Assembly: GCA_037968655.1 (NCBI GenBank)
Contig: JBBKVW010000290.1
Location: 1-64,000, forward strand
Direction: 5' to 3'
Origin: CAISIP01 sp037968655
GTDB lineage: Bacteria > Pseudomonadota > Gammaproteobacteria > Burkholderiales > Burkholderiaceae_C
DNA length: 64,000 bases
In this document: one piece after another, positions 49,620-61,388 of the stretch
Layout: every line of letters starts with the position of its first letter
How positions within the stretch are numbered: the stretch's first letter is position 1
Notes under the pieces: generated by a model
The model's input: the letters and a program-made list of their open reading frames with translations, nothing else
Database searches by the model: none
What the model was told of the DNA's origin: nothing
Made by a program: the position numbers and the translations under genes

Positions 49620-50003
49620 TTACGCGCGCTGCGCCAGCAACAGCGCCGCCGTACGCATGCCGGCGATGGTCAGCAGCAGCGATCCAAACAGGTGCAGCGC
49701 CGCCGTGCCAAAGGCCAGCAGGTAGCGCTGCTGCCCGAGCATGCCCACGACCTCGGCTGAAAAACTGGAGAAAGTCGTCAATGCACCCAGAAACCCGGTC
49801 ACCAGCGCCAGTCGCCACACCGGGTCGAGCTGGGGCAAGGCCTGGAACACGGCAATGGCAAGGCCGACCAGATAACCTCCGATCAGGTTGGCGGCCAGCG
49901 TGCCCCAGGGAATCAGTGCGCCAGGGCTGAGCCAAAGGCCCAGGCCCCAGCGCAGCAGGGCCCCGAGGCTGGCGCCGACACAAATCGCGATGACGGACAG
50001 CAT
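49620..50003 (-). CDS. crcB: fluoride efflux channel
   Basis: The 127-residue membrane protein has four helices and the Fluc/CrcB hallmarks GALLRWGLG, GTLAANLIGGYLVGLA and TTFSSFSAE (phenylalanine-box/polar track). It forms a dual-topology dimer that lets fluoride leave the cell. It is the last gene of the TRAP operon, 13 bases after dctM. I saw no fluoride riboswitch upstream, since its only leader is dctM coding sequence. Confidence 0.95.
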   Translation of the reverse strand: MLSVIAICVGASLGALLRWGLGLWLSPGALIPWGTLAANLIGGYLVGLAIAVFQALPQLDPVWRLALVTGFLGALTTFSSFSAEVVGMLGQQRYLLAFGTAALHLFGSLLLTIAGMRTAALLLAQRA

Positions 50004-50016
50004 CGGCCGATGATGG

Positions 50017-51318
50017 CTATTGGCCCATCTGCTGCGGCAGCCAGGACACGATGCCTGGGAAGATGTAGATCAGCGCCACCGCCACGCACATCAAGAGGAA
50101 CATCGGCAACGTGACCTTGGCGATCCAGGGCAGCTCCTTGCCCGTCATGCCCTGCAGCACGAACAGGTTGAACCCGACCGGCGGCGTGATCTGTGCCATT
50201 TCGACCACCAGCACGACGAAGATGCCGAACCAGATCGGGTCGATGCCGGCGGCGTTGACGGTGGGCATCAGCACGCCCATCGTCAGCACCACCATCGAGA
50301 TGCCGTCCAGGAAGCAGCCCAGCAGGATGAAGAACAGCGCCAGCGCGAAGATCAGTTCGGCTTTGGACAGTCCCAGCGAGCCGATCCATTCGGCCAGGTG
50401 GCGCGGCAGGCCGACATAGCCCATGGCCAGGGTCAGGAAGGATGCGCCGGCCAGGATCAGCGCGATCATGCAGTACAGGCGGGTAGCGCCCATCAACGAA
50501 TCGCGAAAGCTGGCCCAGCTCAGCGAACCCTGAACGGCGGAGATTACCAAGGCGCCGACGACGCCGACCGACGCCGCTTCCGTGGCGGTGGCGATGCCGG
50601 CGTAGATCGACCCCAGCACCGACAGGATCAACAGCACCACCGGAATCAGGCTGCGCGAGGCGGCGAACTTTTCACGCAGGGTGTAGCTCCGGTCCGCGGC
50701 CGGCACCTGGTGCGGATGGCGCAGCGCCCAGAACATGATGTAGCCCGAGAACAGCGCCGCCAGCAGCATGCCGGGAATAACGCCTGCAATGAAGAGCTTG
50801 GAAATGGACACTTCGGCCGCAACGCCGTAGACGATCATGATGATCGACGGTGGAATCAGCAGGCCCAGCGTGGCCGAGCCGGACAGGGTGCCGATCACCA
50901 TGTGCTCCGGATAGCCACGCCGACCGAGTTCTGGCAGGGTCATCTTGCCGATGGTGGCGCAGGTGGCGGCGCTGGAGCCGGACACCGCGGCGAAGATGGT
51001 GCAGCCGATCACATTGGTGTGCAGCAGGCGGCCCGGCAGGGCCTGCACCCAGGGCGACAGCCCTGAGAACATGTCGGCACTGAGTCGGGTTCGAAACAGG
51101 ATTTCGCCCATCCACACAAACAAGGGCAGTGCAGTCAAAGTCCAACTCGACGAGGAGCCCCAGACCGTGACGGCCATCGCATCGCCAGCCGGCCGACTGG
51201 AAAACAGCGTCACGGCCAGCCAGGCCACACCGGTCAACGTGAGACCGACCCAGACGCCGCTGCCCAGGATCAGCAGCAGGGCGACCAGCAGCGTTGCGGT
51301 GATGGCGAAATCATTCAT
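50017..51318 (-). CDS. TRAP transporter large permease (DctM type)
   Basis: The 433-residue carrier subunit has about twelve helices and typical segments GSSSSWTLTALPLFVWMGEILF, GSATLGLLIPPSIIMIVYG and PPVGFNLFVLQGMTG. It imports an organic anion with sodium together with the small subunit and binding protein encoded just upstream. It starts 15 bases after the small permease. Confidence 0.94.
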   Translation of the reverse strand: MNDFAITATLLVALLLILGSGVWVGLTLTGVAWLAVTLFSSRPAGDAMAVTVWGSSSSWTLTALPLFVWMGEILFRTRLSADMFSGLSPWVQALPGRLLHTNVIGCTIFAAVSGSSAATCATIGKMTLPELGRRGYPEHMVIGTLSGSATLGLLIPPSIIMIVYGVAAEVSISKLFIAGVIPGMLLAALFSGYIMFWALRHPHQVPAADRSYTLREKFAASRSLIPVVLLILSVLGSIYAGIATATEAASVGVVGALVISAVQGSLSWASFRDSLMGATRLYCMIALILAGASFLTLAMGYVGLPRHLAEWIGSLGLSKAELIFALALFFILLGCFLDGISMVVLTMGVLMPTVNAAGIDPIWFGIFVVLVVEMAQITPPVGFNLFVLQGMTGKELPWIAKVTLPMFLLMCVAVALIYIFPGIVSWLPQQMGQ

Positions 51319-51333
51319 GGCAAGAGGTCGCCG

Positions 51334-51843
51334 TCATTCGTTATGCCTGGCTTCGGACGCACCGGCCGCGGCACGCCGGCCCCTTGCCTCCAGCACCAGT
51401 TCGTCGACAAAGGCGATGGCCAGCACGACAGTGCCCAGCGCCATGGCGATCTGTGGCATCCACAGCGGAGTGGCATCGCTGGCGGTGGAGATGTCGTTGA
51501 ATACATGCGACTGCCAGGCCAGCTTGCAGCTGTAGAAGGCAAACATGCAGGCGACCATGCTGGCAAATGCCAGTGCCCATAGTTCCATGGCGCGCTTCCA
51601 GCGCCCCGACAGGGCACCAATCACCAGCGTGACCCGGATATGGTCGCCGTGCTTGAGCGTATGCGCCAGCGCCAGGAAGCCGCTGGCGGCCATCAGGTAG
51701 CCGGCGTAGGCGTCGGTGCCGGGAACATGAAAATTGAACTGTCGTCCGAGGATGGACAGCAGCACCATGACCAGCACACCGATCAGAAAAAGCGCCGCCA
51801 GGGCGGCGGCGCTGTTGTAGATGACATCCAGCAGTTTGCGCAT
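51334..51843 (-). CDS. TRAP transporter small permease (DctQ type)
   Basis: The 169-residue protein has four transmembrane helices and the DctQ pattern GFLALAHTLKHGDHIRVTLV. It pairs with the large permease 15 bases downstream. It lies 88 bases after dctP. Confidence 0.92.
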   Translation of the reverse strand: MRKLLDVIYNSAAALAALFLIGVLVMVLLSILGRQFNFHVPGTDAYAGYLMAASGFLALAHTLKHGDHIRVTLVIGALSGRWKRAMELWALAFASMVACMFAFYSCKLAWQSHVFNDISTASDATPLWMPQIAMALGTVVLAIAFVDELVLEARGRRAAAGASEARHNE

Positions 51844-51931
51844 CAGTCAAGCCGGTGGTGCTGCCTGCCGAGCGCGGGCGCGTTCACAACAGCGGCCGTG
51901 TGGCAAAGATCGATCAGTGCGTGTTGGAAGC

Positions 51932-52900
51932 TCAGGGCTTCTTGAATGCGTCGACCAGCGCCTTGCCTTCGTCGCCCGCCTTGGCCAGCCACTCGGCCAG
52001 CATGGTGTCGCCAACCTTTTTCAGGTCGGCTTTCAATGCCGCGGACGGGGGCAGGATCTGCATGCCGCCGGCCTTGAGCCTTTCCAGCGAATCGGTGTTG
52101 GTTTTCTTGCTGGCAGCCCAGCCACGCACCTCGGCATCGGCGGCGGCCTTGAGCACGACGTCCTGCGTAGCCTTGTCGAGCGCGTCGAATGCCTTCTTGT
52201 TGACGATCAGCGCGTCTTTGGGCAGCCAGGCCTGGGTGTCGTACCAGTATTTGACATGTTCGTACAGTTTGGTATCGGCGCCGGTCGAGCCCGAACTCAT
52301 CATGCTTTCGGCAACTCCTGTGGCAAAAGCCTGGCTCACTTCGGCAGCCTGCACCGTCACTGGCTGCGCGCCTACCAGTTCTGCGATGCGCGCCGTGGCC
52401 GGGCTATACGCGCGCCATTTGATGCCCTTGAGATCGGCCGCCGAGTTGAGCGGCTTCTTGCTGTAGATGCCTTGCGGTGGCCATGGCACCGAGTACAGCA
52501 GCATCATGCCCTCGGATGCGAGCTTCTTTTCGAGCAGCGGCTTTTGCGCCTTGTAGAGCTTCATCGCTTCGTCGTAGCTGTCGGCCAAAAATGGCAAGCC
52601 GTCGGCGGCATAGATTGACCATTCGTTGGCAAAATTGGCCAGCAAAATCTCACCGGCCTGCGCCTGACCGCCTTGCACTGCACGCTTGATTTCTGGCGCC
52701 TTGAACAATGACGCGCCGGCATGCACCGTGATCTTGAGTTTTCCACCCGAGGCCTTGTCGACGTCGTTGGCAAATTCGGTCAAAGTGACCGAGTGAAAGT
52801 TGGTGGCCGGGTAGGCGGCAGGCAGGTCCCATTTGGTTTGTGCCTGTACGAGGCTGGCGGCGCAAAATGCGCCGGCCAGCAGGGCGAGTTTCAGCTTCAT
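51932..52900 (-). CDS. TRAP transporter substrate-binding protein (DctP type)
   Basis: The 322-residue periplasmic receptor has a signal peptide ending ASLVQAQ and the mature start KWDLPAAYPATNFHSV. The conserved arginine of DctP folds probably lies in KGIKWRAYSPATARIAELVGAQPV. It is first in the operon dctP-dctQ-dctM-crcB and divergent from the hydantoinase/oxoprolinase gene. A related ligand (hydantoin, 5-oxoproline or a dicarboxylate) is a guess from context. Confidence 0.92.
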   Translation of the reverse strand: MKLKLALLAGAFCAASLVQAQTKWDLPAAYPATNFHSVTLTEFANDVDKASGGKLKITVHAGASLFKAPEIKRAVQGGQAQAGEILLANFANEWSIYAADGLPFLADSYDEAMKLYKAQKPLLEKKLASEGMMLLYSVPWPPQGIYSKKPLNSAADLKGIKWRAYSPATARIAELVGAQPVTVQAAEVSQAFATGVAESMMSSGSTGADTKLYEHVKYWYDTQAWLPKDALIVNKKAFDALDKATQDVVLKAAADAEVRGWAASKKTNTDSLERLKAGGMQILPPSAALKADLKKVGDTMLAEWLAKAGDEGKALVDAFKKP

Positions 52901-53117
52901 GAACGCTCCATGTGGTCAGGTGGTTGATCGGTGTGGATAGGATAGACGTAAATCCCGTTGGAGAGTCCCCGAGATTACCCCGAGCCCGAGCGGCCAGTTT
53001 CATTGCCCATGCCGTCATATGAATCTGCGCTTTGCCATAGCCTTCGCAATGAGTGCCTGGCGCCACGGCACACTACCGATATAGAACCTTCGACATCGCA
53101 ACACGAGAAATTGATCC
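52901..53117. other. divergent region between TRAP operon and hydantoinase gene
   Basis: 217 bases that must carry both promoters. No palindrome or strong -35/-10 pair stands out to me. Confidence 0.4.
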
Positions 53118-56774
<3,657 letters not shown>

Positions 56775-56823
56775 CGAATGCGCGTCGCCAAGGCCAGAAT
56801 GAGAACCAGAAAGGGCAAGATGC

Positions 56824-57387
56824 ATGGAACCCGACATGCTGGAACACTACCGCTGGATGGCGCGCTACAACGCATGGTTCAACGGCCAGCTGTTCGCCGC
56901 AGCGGACCGGCTTGAAGACTCCGATCGCAAGCGCGATCGTGGCGCGTTCTTCGGCTCCATCCATCGCACGCTCAATCATCTGATCGTCGCCGACCAGATC
57001 TGGCTCAAGCGGCTGCGTCAGTGCGGCCTGGACAATGGTTTTGATGCGTCGACTCTGACAAGTGCGGTGCTGGACCTGGCCGACGGGCATGGGCTGGACC
57101 AGGTGGTGTTTGACAACTGGGCCGATCTGCGTGCCAAACGCTTGCAACTGGACGACGCGATTTCTCAGTGGCTGGCCGAGATGCCACAGGGCTTTCCCGG
57201 CTACCCCATGCGCTACAGCAATACCAAGGGTGTGCTGCGCGAGCATCCGGCCTGGCAGGCCTTGTCGCACTTTTTCAACCATCAGACGCATCACCGGGGC
57301 CAGGTGACTACGCTGATGATGCAGGCGGGCGTCGATGTCGGCGTGACCGATCTGATGGCCCTGGTCGGGCCGTCCAACCCGGCTTGA
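56824..57387 (+). CDS. DinB family protein
   Basis: The 187-residue four-helix protein of the DinB/YfiT group has the metal-binding histidines of the family (TLNHLIVADQIWL, then HFFNHQTHHRGQ). Members include thiol-dependent transferases and proteins of unknown role; the activity here is unknown. It follows the oxoprolinase gene by 49 bases on the same strand. Confidence 0.9.
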   Translation: MEPDMLEHYRWMARYNAWFNGQLFAAADRLEDSDRKRDRGAFFGSIHRTLNHLIVADQIWLKRLRQCGLDNGFDASTLTSAVLDLADGHGLDQVVFDNWADLRAKRLQLDDAISQWLAEMPQGFPGYPMRYSNTKGVLREHPAWQALSHFFNHQTHHRGQVTTLMMQAGVDVGVTDLMALVGPSNPA

Positions 57388-57458
57388 GTAGCCGGCAAGG
57401 TATTGAAACTCTGTTTGAACGCAGCTGATGCGAGTCTGACAGGAAAATTTCACCCGAC

Positions 57459-57492
57459 AAACCCTGTCGCCATCCCGGCCGGGGTTATTTTT
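57459..57492 (+). terminator. possible terminator after the DinB-like gene
   Basis: AACCC and GGGTT can pair around a loop that holds CCCGGCCGGG, followed by ATTTTTT. The stem is short; the T-run and the position between convergent genes are the main support. The T-run overlaps the stop of the minus-strand ComEA-like gene. Confidence 0.35.
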
Positions 57493-57802
57493 TGGCGCTC
57501 GTGGTGGCAGGCTTCGCGTCCATCTGTGTCGCGCCGATCTTGTATGTGGCGCCGCCAACTGTCAGCCCTTCGGCCGAGTACTTGGCTGCGTTGCTCGGAC
57601 CGACGCCCTTGATGCGGGCGATGAGGTCGGTCCAGTCCTTGAAATTGCCTTTCTTGCGTTCGTCCAGGATGCGAGAGGACATGGCAGGGCCGATGCCCTT
57701 GATGCCGTCGAGTTCGGCGGCGCCGGCCTGGTTCACGTCGACGGCGGCGAAACTCGCCGAAGCCGACAGCAGGGCGATGATGGTCAGGATGTGCTTGAAC
57801 AT
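57485..57802 (-). CDS. ComEA-like helix-hairpin-helix protein, exported
   Basis: The 105-residue protein has a signal peptide (MFKHILTIIALLSASASFA) followed by the ComEA DNA-binding module with two helix-hairpin-helix motifs (VDVNQAGAAELDGIKGIGP and IARIKGVGPSNAAKY) and a short Thr/Lys-rich tail. ComEA proteins bind DNA in the periplasm during transformation, while YbaV-like relatives in Gram-negatives have uncertain roles. AAGGAAT before the ATG sets the start. Confidence 0.88.
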   Translation of the reverse strand: MFKHILTIIALLSASASFAAVDVNQAGAAELDGIKGIGPAMSSRILDERKKGNFKDWTDLIARIKGVGPSNAAKYSAEGLTVGGATYKIGATQMDAKPATTSAKK

Positions 57803-58025
57803 GGTGATTCCTTTGGCATGACAGAGGGATGAATGCGTGGCTGCACCGATCATCGATGGCCACGACTGAACGATAGGTTCACCGGACCCGATTGCGGCGA
57901 TGCGCCATCCGCCAAAGGAATGAGAAAGCCCGATGCAAGGCCCGGGACCAAACGCCGCGGGCGCTCGCCATCCCGCGCAAGGAGCAGGGCGGCGATGGGG
58001 CAGGGCTTGCCAGTGCCTGCGCCTG
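57803..58025. other. intergenic region between nitrilase and ComEA-like genes
   Basis: About 220 bases between two minus-strand genes; they should include the comEA-like promoter. I see no clear structure. Confidence 0.35.
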
Positions 58026-58874
58026 TCAGCGTTCGACCGTGCGCTTGTAGGTTTCTGGTCGCCGGTCACGGTAGAACTGCCAGGCGTTGCGCACCTCGCG
58101 CAGCACCTCCATGTCCAGGTCGCGAATCACCAGTTCGCTCTGGTCGGTGCTGGCGACGGCACCGACATAGTTTCCACGTGGATCGACAAAATAGCTCGAG
58201 CCGTAAAAGGTTACAGCCTTGTCGCCAAATTCAGCGCTTTCGTTCCCGATGCGATTGTTGGCTGCGATGAAGTACTGGTTGGCCGCGGCCGCGGCGGGCT
58301 GTTCCAACTCCCACAGTCGGTTGGACAGACCTGGTTTGGTAGCCGAGGGATTGAACACGACGGTGGCGCCGGCCAGACCGAGTTCACGCCAGCCTTCCGG
58401 GAAGTGCCGGTCATAACAGATGTAGACGCCGATCCGGCCCACCGCGGTATCGAACACGGGGTAGCCCAGCGTGCCCGGACGGAAGTAGAACTTCTCCCAG
58501 AACTGCGGCAGGTTGGGAATATGGTGCTTGCGGTACTTGCCCAGTAATTTGCCGTCGGCGTCGATCACGGCGGCGGTGTTGTAGTACAGGCCGGGCATCT
58601 CCTCTTCGTAGATCGGCAGCACGATCACCAGATTCAAGTCGGCCGCAAGTTTCTGAAACCGTTCCACCGTCGGGCCGGGGATCGATTCGGCGTAAGCGTA
58701 GTACTTGGCGTCTTCGATGATCCCGAAGTACGGTCCGTAGAAAAGCTCCTGGAAGCAGATGATGCCCGCGCCCTGGGCCGCCGCGTCGCGCGCGAACTTC
58801 TCATGCTTGGCGATCATCGACTCCTTGTCGCCGGTCCAGTCGGTTTGGGTGATGGCTGCTCGTATCGTATTCAT
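58026..58874 (-). CDS. carbon-nitrogen hydrolase (nitrilase superfamily), N-carbamoylputrescine amidase/beta-ureidopropionase type
   Basis: The 282-residue hydrolase has the Glu-Lys-Cys triad visible as FQELF, YRKHHIP and ICYDRHFPE. The sequence around GLYYNTAAVIDADG and the end RDRRPETYKR fits the N-carbamoylputrescine/beta-ureidopropionase branch, which cleaves carbamoyl amides to amine, CO2 and ammonia. Substrate is inferred from overall resemblance. It is cytoplasmic and a single gene. Confidence 0.88.
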   Translation of the reverse strand: MNTIRAAITQTDWTGDKESMIAKHEKFARDAAAQGAGIICFQELFYGPYFGIIEDAKYYAYAESIPGPTVERFQKLAADLNLVIVLPIYEEEMPGLYYNTAAVIDADGKLLGKYRKHHIPNLPQFWEKFYFRPGTLGYPVFDTAVGRIGVYICYDRHFPEGWRELGLAGATVVFNPSATKPGLSNRLWELEQPAAAAANQYFIAANNRIGNESAEFGDKAVTFYGSSYFVDPRGNYVGAVASTDQSELVIRDLDMEVLREVRNAWQFYRDRRPETYKRTVER

Positions 58875-59095
58875 GGCGTGTTCCGTTCGCGACTTCGACA
58901 GGATTGATGCGGGGCAGGTGGTTCGCCCGGCAGGCTCCAGTATGCAGCCATGCCGGCGACTGTCAAATTGCGCAGTGCAAGGAGTTGGAACGACGGCGTC
59001 AGGGCATGCACTGCCCTGAATTGCGTTGCGGGATCGGAGGTCCGGGGCCTAGAATTTGCTGGCCGGCATTTGCTGGCGTCAATACTGGATTCAAC
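58875..59095. other. divergent intergenic region
   Basis: About 220 bases between the amidase gene (-) and the small exported protein gene (+), which should contain both promoters. I see no structure that I can name. Confidence 0.35.
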
Positions 59096-59335
59096 ATGTC
59101 AAAGAAACTGCTATTGCTGCCCTTGCTATTCATGTCCGCTGCCGCCTTTGCGCATGGCTGTCCCAACGAGATGAAGGCGATAGACGCCAAGCTGGCCACC
59201 AGTCCCATGCTGGCTGAGGCCGACATGAGCAAGGTCAAGACCTTGCGTGCCGACGGCGAGAAGATGCACAAGGAAGGCAAGCACGCCGAATCGATGAAGG
59301 CACTGGGCGACGCGAAGAAGCTGTTGGGGCTCTGA
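59096..59335 (+). CDS. small exported protein, function unknown
   Basis: The 79-residue ORF has a typical signal peptide (MSKKLLLLPLLFMSAAAFAHG), leaving about 60 mature residues that are helical, Lys/Met/Ala-rich and contain one cysteine. The spaced KTLRADGEKMHKEGKHAESM pattern suggests a short helical hairpin. I do not recognise a named family. No strong Shine-Dalgarno is present. Confidence 0.7.
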   Translation: MSKKLLLLPLLFMSAAAFAHGCPNEMKAIDAKLATSPMLAEADMSKVKTLRADGEKMHKEGKHAESMKALGDAKKLLGL

Positions 59336-59442
59336 CGCCAGCGTCAGGCCGCATTGCCGTTTGGGTGTCATTTGCGGCCGCGTCCTGGCTTGCGTCCAGC
59401 CATTGGAATCGCGTCTGTGCTTGCGTCAGTAGAGCCGAAAAA

Positions 59443-60600
59443 TCACAATTCTTCGACCCTGCGCGCGGGATAGCTGTCCCATGCCTGGCAACCTGGGCAC
59501 TGCCAGAAGTGTTGCTTGGCCTCGAAGCCGCAGGCGGCGCAACGGTAGCGTGTCAGCGGCTTGGTTGCATGTTCAAGGGCTCGGCGCACCAGCGGCTGAG
59601 CGCTGTCGTGATCGGCCGGCTGGCCGGCATACCAGCGCGCTGCAGCCACCAACGAGGGCTCTTTTTCGAGATGGCGCAAATACCACTGTCGCGATTGCGC
59701 GGGCGCAGCTCCCAGATGCGCCTCAAGCGTGACGATCGCCTCCATGCAGTCAATGCAGGGTGATTCTGCGTAGTAGGATTGCATGCGCGCCAGAACCTGG
59801 TGCGCCTGGTTGTTGGCGATACCCAATTGGGCCATTTGCCCGGCTATCAAGGGCACTGCGGCCGGCGCGCTTTCGTAGATGGCCTCAAGGGTGCGCAGCG
59901 CCTGTGCCGCATCGCCACGTTGGGCAAGTAGCTTGGCCAGTTCCATGCGCGGTCGCGCAGCATTGGGCGCATTGCTGATCGCCTGCTCCAGCAGTTTTTG
60001 CGCGGCCTCCGTTTCATGCGCTGCCAGGTGCGCAGCGCTTTGTTCGCACAGGTAGTGCGCCAGCCGGGCGGTGAAGCTGCCATGCTCGGCATCTTCCAGG
60101 CGCTGCGCCACATCGGCTGCATGAACCCAGTCGCGCGAGCGTTCGTAGTTGGCCAGCAGTGCCAGGCGAGCCTCCGACTCGAAGGGCGTGCCCTCGAGTT
60201 TGAGCAGGGCCTCCTCGGCGCGGTCGAGCAGGCCGGCGCGCAGGTAGTCCAGGGCCAGCGCATGCTGGGCCCGATGCCTGTCCTTGCTTGTCAGGTCCCC
60301 ACGCGACAGCAGATGCTGGTGCACGCGCACTGCGCGCTCATACTCGCCGCGCCGGCGAAACAGGTTTCCCAGCGCGAAATGCAGTTCTGACGTGTCAGGG
60401 TCGTTCTGGACGGCCTCGATGAAGGCATCAATGGCCTGGTCCTGTTGTTCGTTGAGCAGGAAATTGAGGCCGCGAAAATAGGCCTTGGGTGCGCGGCGGT
60501 TTTCCATGCGCAGCTGGCGCAAGTCAAAGCGCGACGCTGCCCAACCAAGAATGAATGCGACCGGCAGGCTCAGCAGCAGCCAGCTGATGTCAAAGTCCAT
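59443..60600 (-). CDS. lapB: lipopolysaccharide assembly protein B
   Basis: The 385-residue protein is anchored by one N-terminal helix (about 5-22) with a cytoplasmic TPR array (starting APKAYFRGLNFLLNEQQDQAIDAFIEAV). It ends in a rubredoxin-like zinc/iron knuckle (CAACGF...CPGCQAW). LapB (YciM) works with FtsH to control LpxC and hence lipopolysaccharide synthesis. It overlaps lapA by 11 bases. Confidence 0.95.
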   Translation of the reverse strand: MDFDISWLLLSLPVAFILGWAASRFDLRQLRMENRRAPKAYFRGLNFLLNEQQDQAIDAFIEAVQNDPDTSELHFALGNLFRRRGEYERAVRVHQHLLSRGDLTSKDRHRAQHALALDYLRAGLLDRAEEALLKLEGTPFESEARLALLANYERSRDWVHAADVAQRLEDAEHGSFTARLAHYLCEQSAAHLAAHETEAAQKLLEQAISNAPNAARPRMELAKLLAQRGDAAQALRTLEAIYESAPAAVPLIAGQMAQLGIANNQAHQVLARMQSYYAESPCIDCMEAIVTLEAHLGAAPAQSRQWYLRHLEKEPSLVAAARWYAGQPADHDSAQPLVRRALEHATKPLTRYRCAACGFEAKQHFWQCPGCQAWDSYPARRVEEL

Positions 60601-60892
60601 GCGGCGCTACGGGCGGTGTTGCCGACTCAGCTGTGGGAGCGAGCTTTGCGCTTAGCCGTTCGCGTTGGGCCGGTTCAGTGCGTTTCCAGCGCCACGGCGC
60701 CATGCCCAAGACGCCGACAATCAATCCGATGGCGAACGCCGCCAGAACGATGAGCACCATCGGGCTGCGCCACTGGTGGCCAAAAAACAGATGCAGACTG
60801 GCATCGTGCTGGTTGTTCAAGGCAAACGCAAACAGCGTGAAAAAGACGAATGCCTTGAGTATCCATTTGAGCAGCCGGACTGTGTTCTTCAT
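60590..60892 (-). CDS. lapA: LapA domain-containing membrane protein
   Basis: The 100-residue protein has two hydrophobic helices (about 7-25 and 46-66) with the LapA-type pattern FALNNQHDASLHLFFG. It is the partner encoded with lapB in many beta- and gammaproteobacteria. Start: the ATG at 60892; the longer frame runs into unrelated intergenic sequence. Confidence 0.88.
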   Translation of the reverse strand: MKNTVRLLKWILKAFVFFTLFAFALNNQHDASLHLFFGHQWRSPMVLIVLAAFAIGLIVGVLGMAPWRWKRTEPAQRERLSAKLAPTAESATPPVAPHGL

Positions 60893-60986
60893 GCGTTTGG
60901 ATTCTAAGGGGCCGCTTCGAAAACGGATACCCGTGGGATGCGCGGATGCCTTTTGGCAAGGCCGCAGGCAAGGCCAAGAAGTGCGC

Positions 60987-61313
60987 CTAGGCGCGACGCT
61001 TGTCGACGCGACCGGGTGCCAGGTTATCTGCCGAGCGGCGATCAACCGATTCACGCAATGCTTTTCCCGGTTTGAAGTGGGGAACCCGCTTCTCGGGTAT
61101 TGCGACGCTTTCGCCACTGCGCGGATTGCGCCCCATGCGCGGGGGGCGGCGATTGATTGAAAAACTGCCAAAACCTCTGATTTCAATGCGATGACCCGCC
61201 ACCAGCGCGTCGTTCATCGCGTCAAGGATGGCCTTTACCGCAAACTCGGCGTCGCGGTGGGTAAGCTGGCTGAAACGACCAGCCAACTGTTCAACGAGGT
61301 CTGATCGGGTCAT
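60987..61313 (-). CDS. ihfB: integration host factor subunit beta
   Basis: The 108-residue DNA-bending protein has the IHF/HU fold, with RIEIRGFGSFSINRRPPRMGRNPRSGE containing the beta-arm proline that intercalates in DNA. The C-terminal tail (after KPGKALRESVD) is longer than in E. coli and basic. The ATG at 61313 gives the canonical start MTRSDLVE. It lies just after rpsA, as in many Proteobacteria. Confidence 0.95.
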   Translation of the reverse strand: MTRSDLVEQLAGRFSQLTHRDAEFAVKAILDAMNDALVAGHRIEIRGFGSFSINRRPPRMGRNPRSGESVAIPEKRVPHFKPGKALRESVDRRSADNLAPGRVDKRRA

Positions 61314-61338
61314 GGTTTGGAATCTGGCTGCCGGACTA

Positions 61339-61367
61339 CCGGCGCGCAACCCACAGTCGCGCGCCGG
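61339..61367 (-). terminator. nine-pair hairpin between rpsA and ihfB
   Basis: CCGGCGCGC and GCGCGCCGG form a perfect stem around an 11-base loop, in the gap between rpsA and ihfB. CTGCCGG a few bases away can pair with CCGGCAG as an alternative. There is no T-run, so partial termination or processing is more likely than full stop. Confidence 0.45.
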
Positions 61368-61388
61368 CAGTCATGCGACACAACAGGA

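Noticed and set aside
49620..50003. Fluoride riboswitch controlling crcB
   Set aside because: crcB is the last gene of an operon with only 13 bases before it, inside dctM sequence context. No fluoride aptamer pattern was seen there or before dctP.
59332..59347. CTGACG-CCAG-CGTCAG as terminator between the small exported protein gene and lapB
   Set aside because: Stem of only six pairs, overlapping the stop codon and without a T-run.
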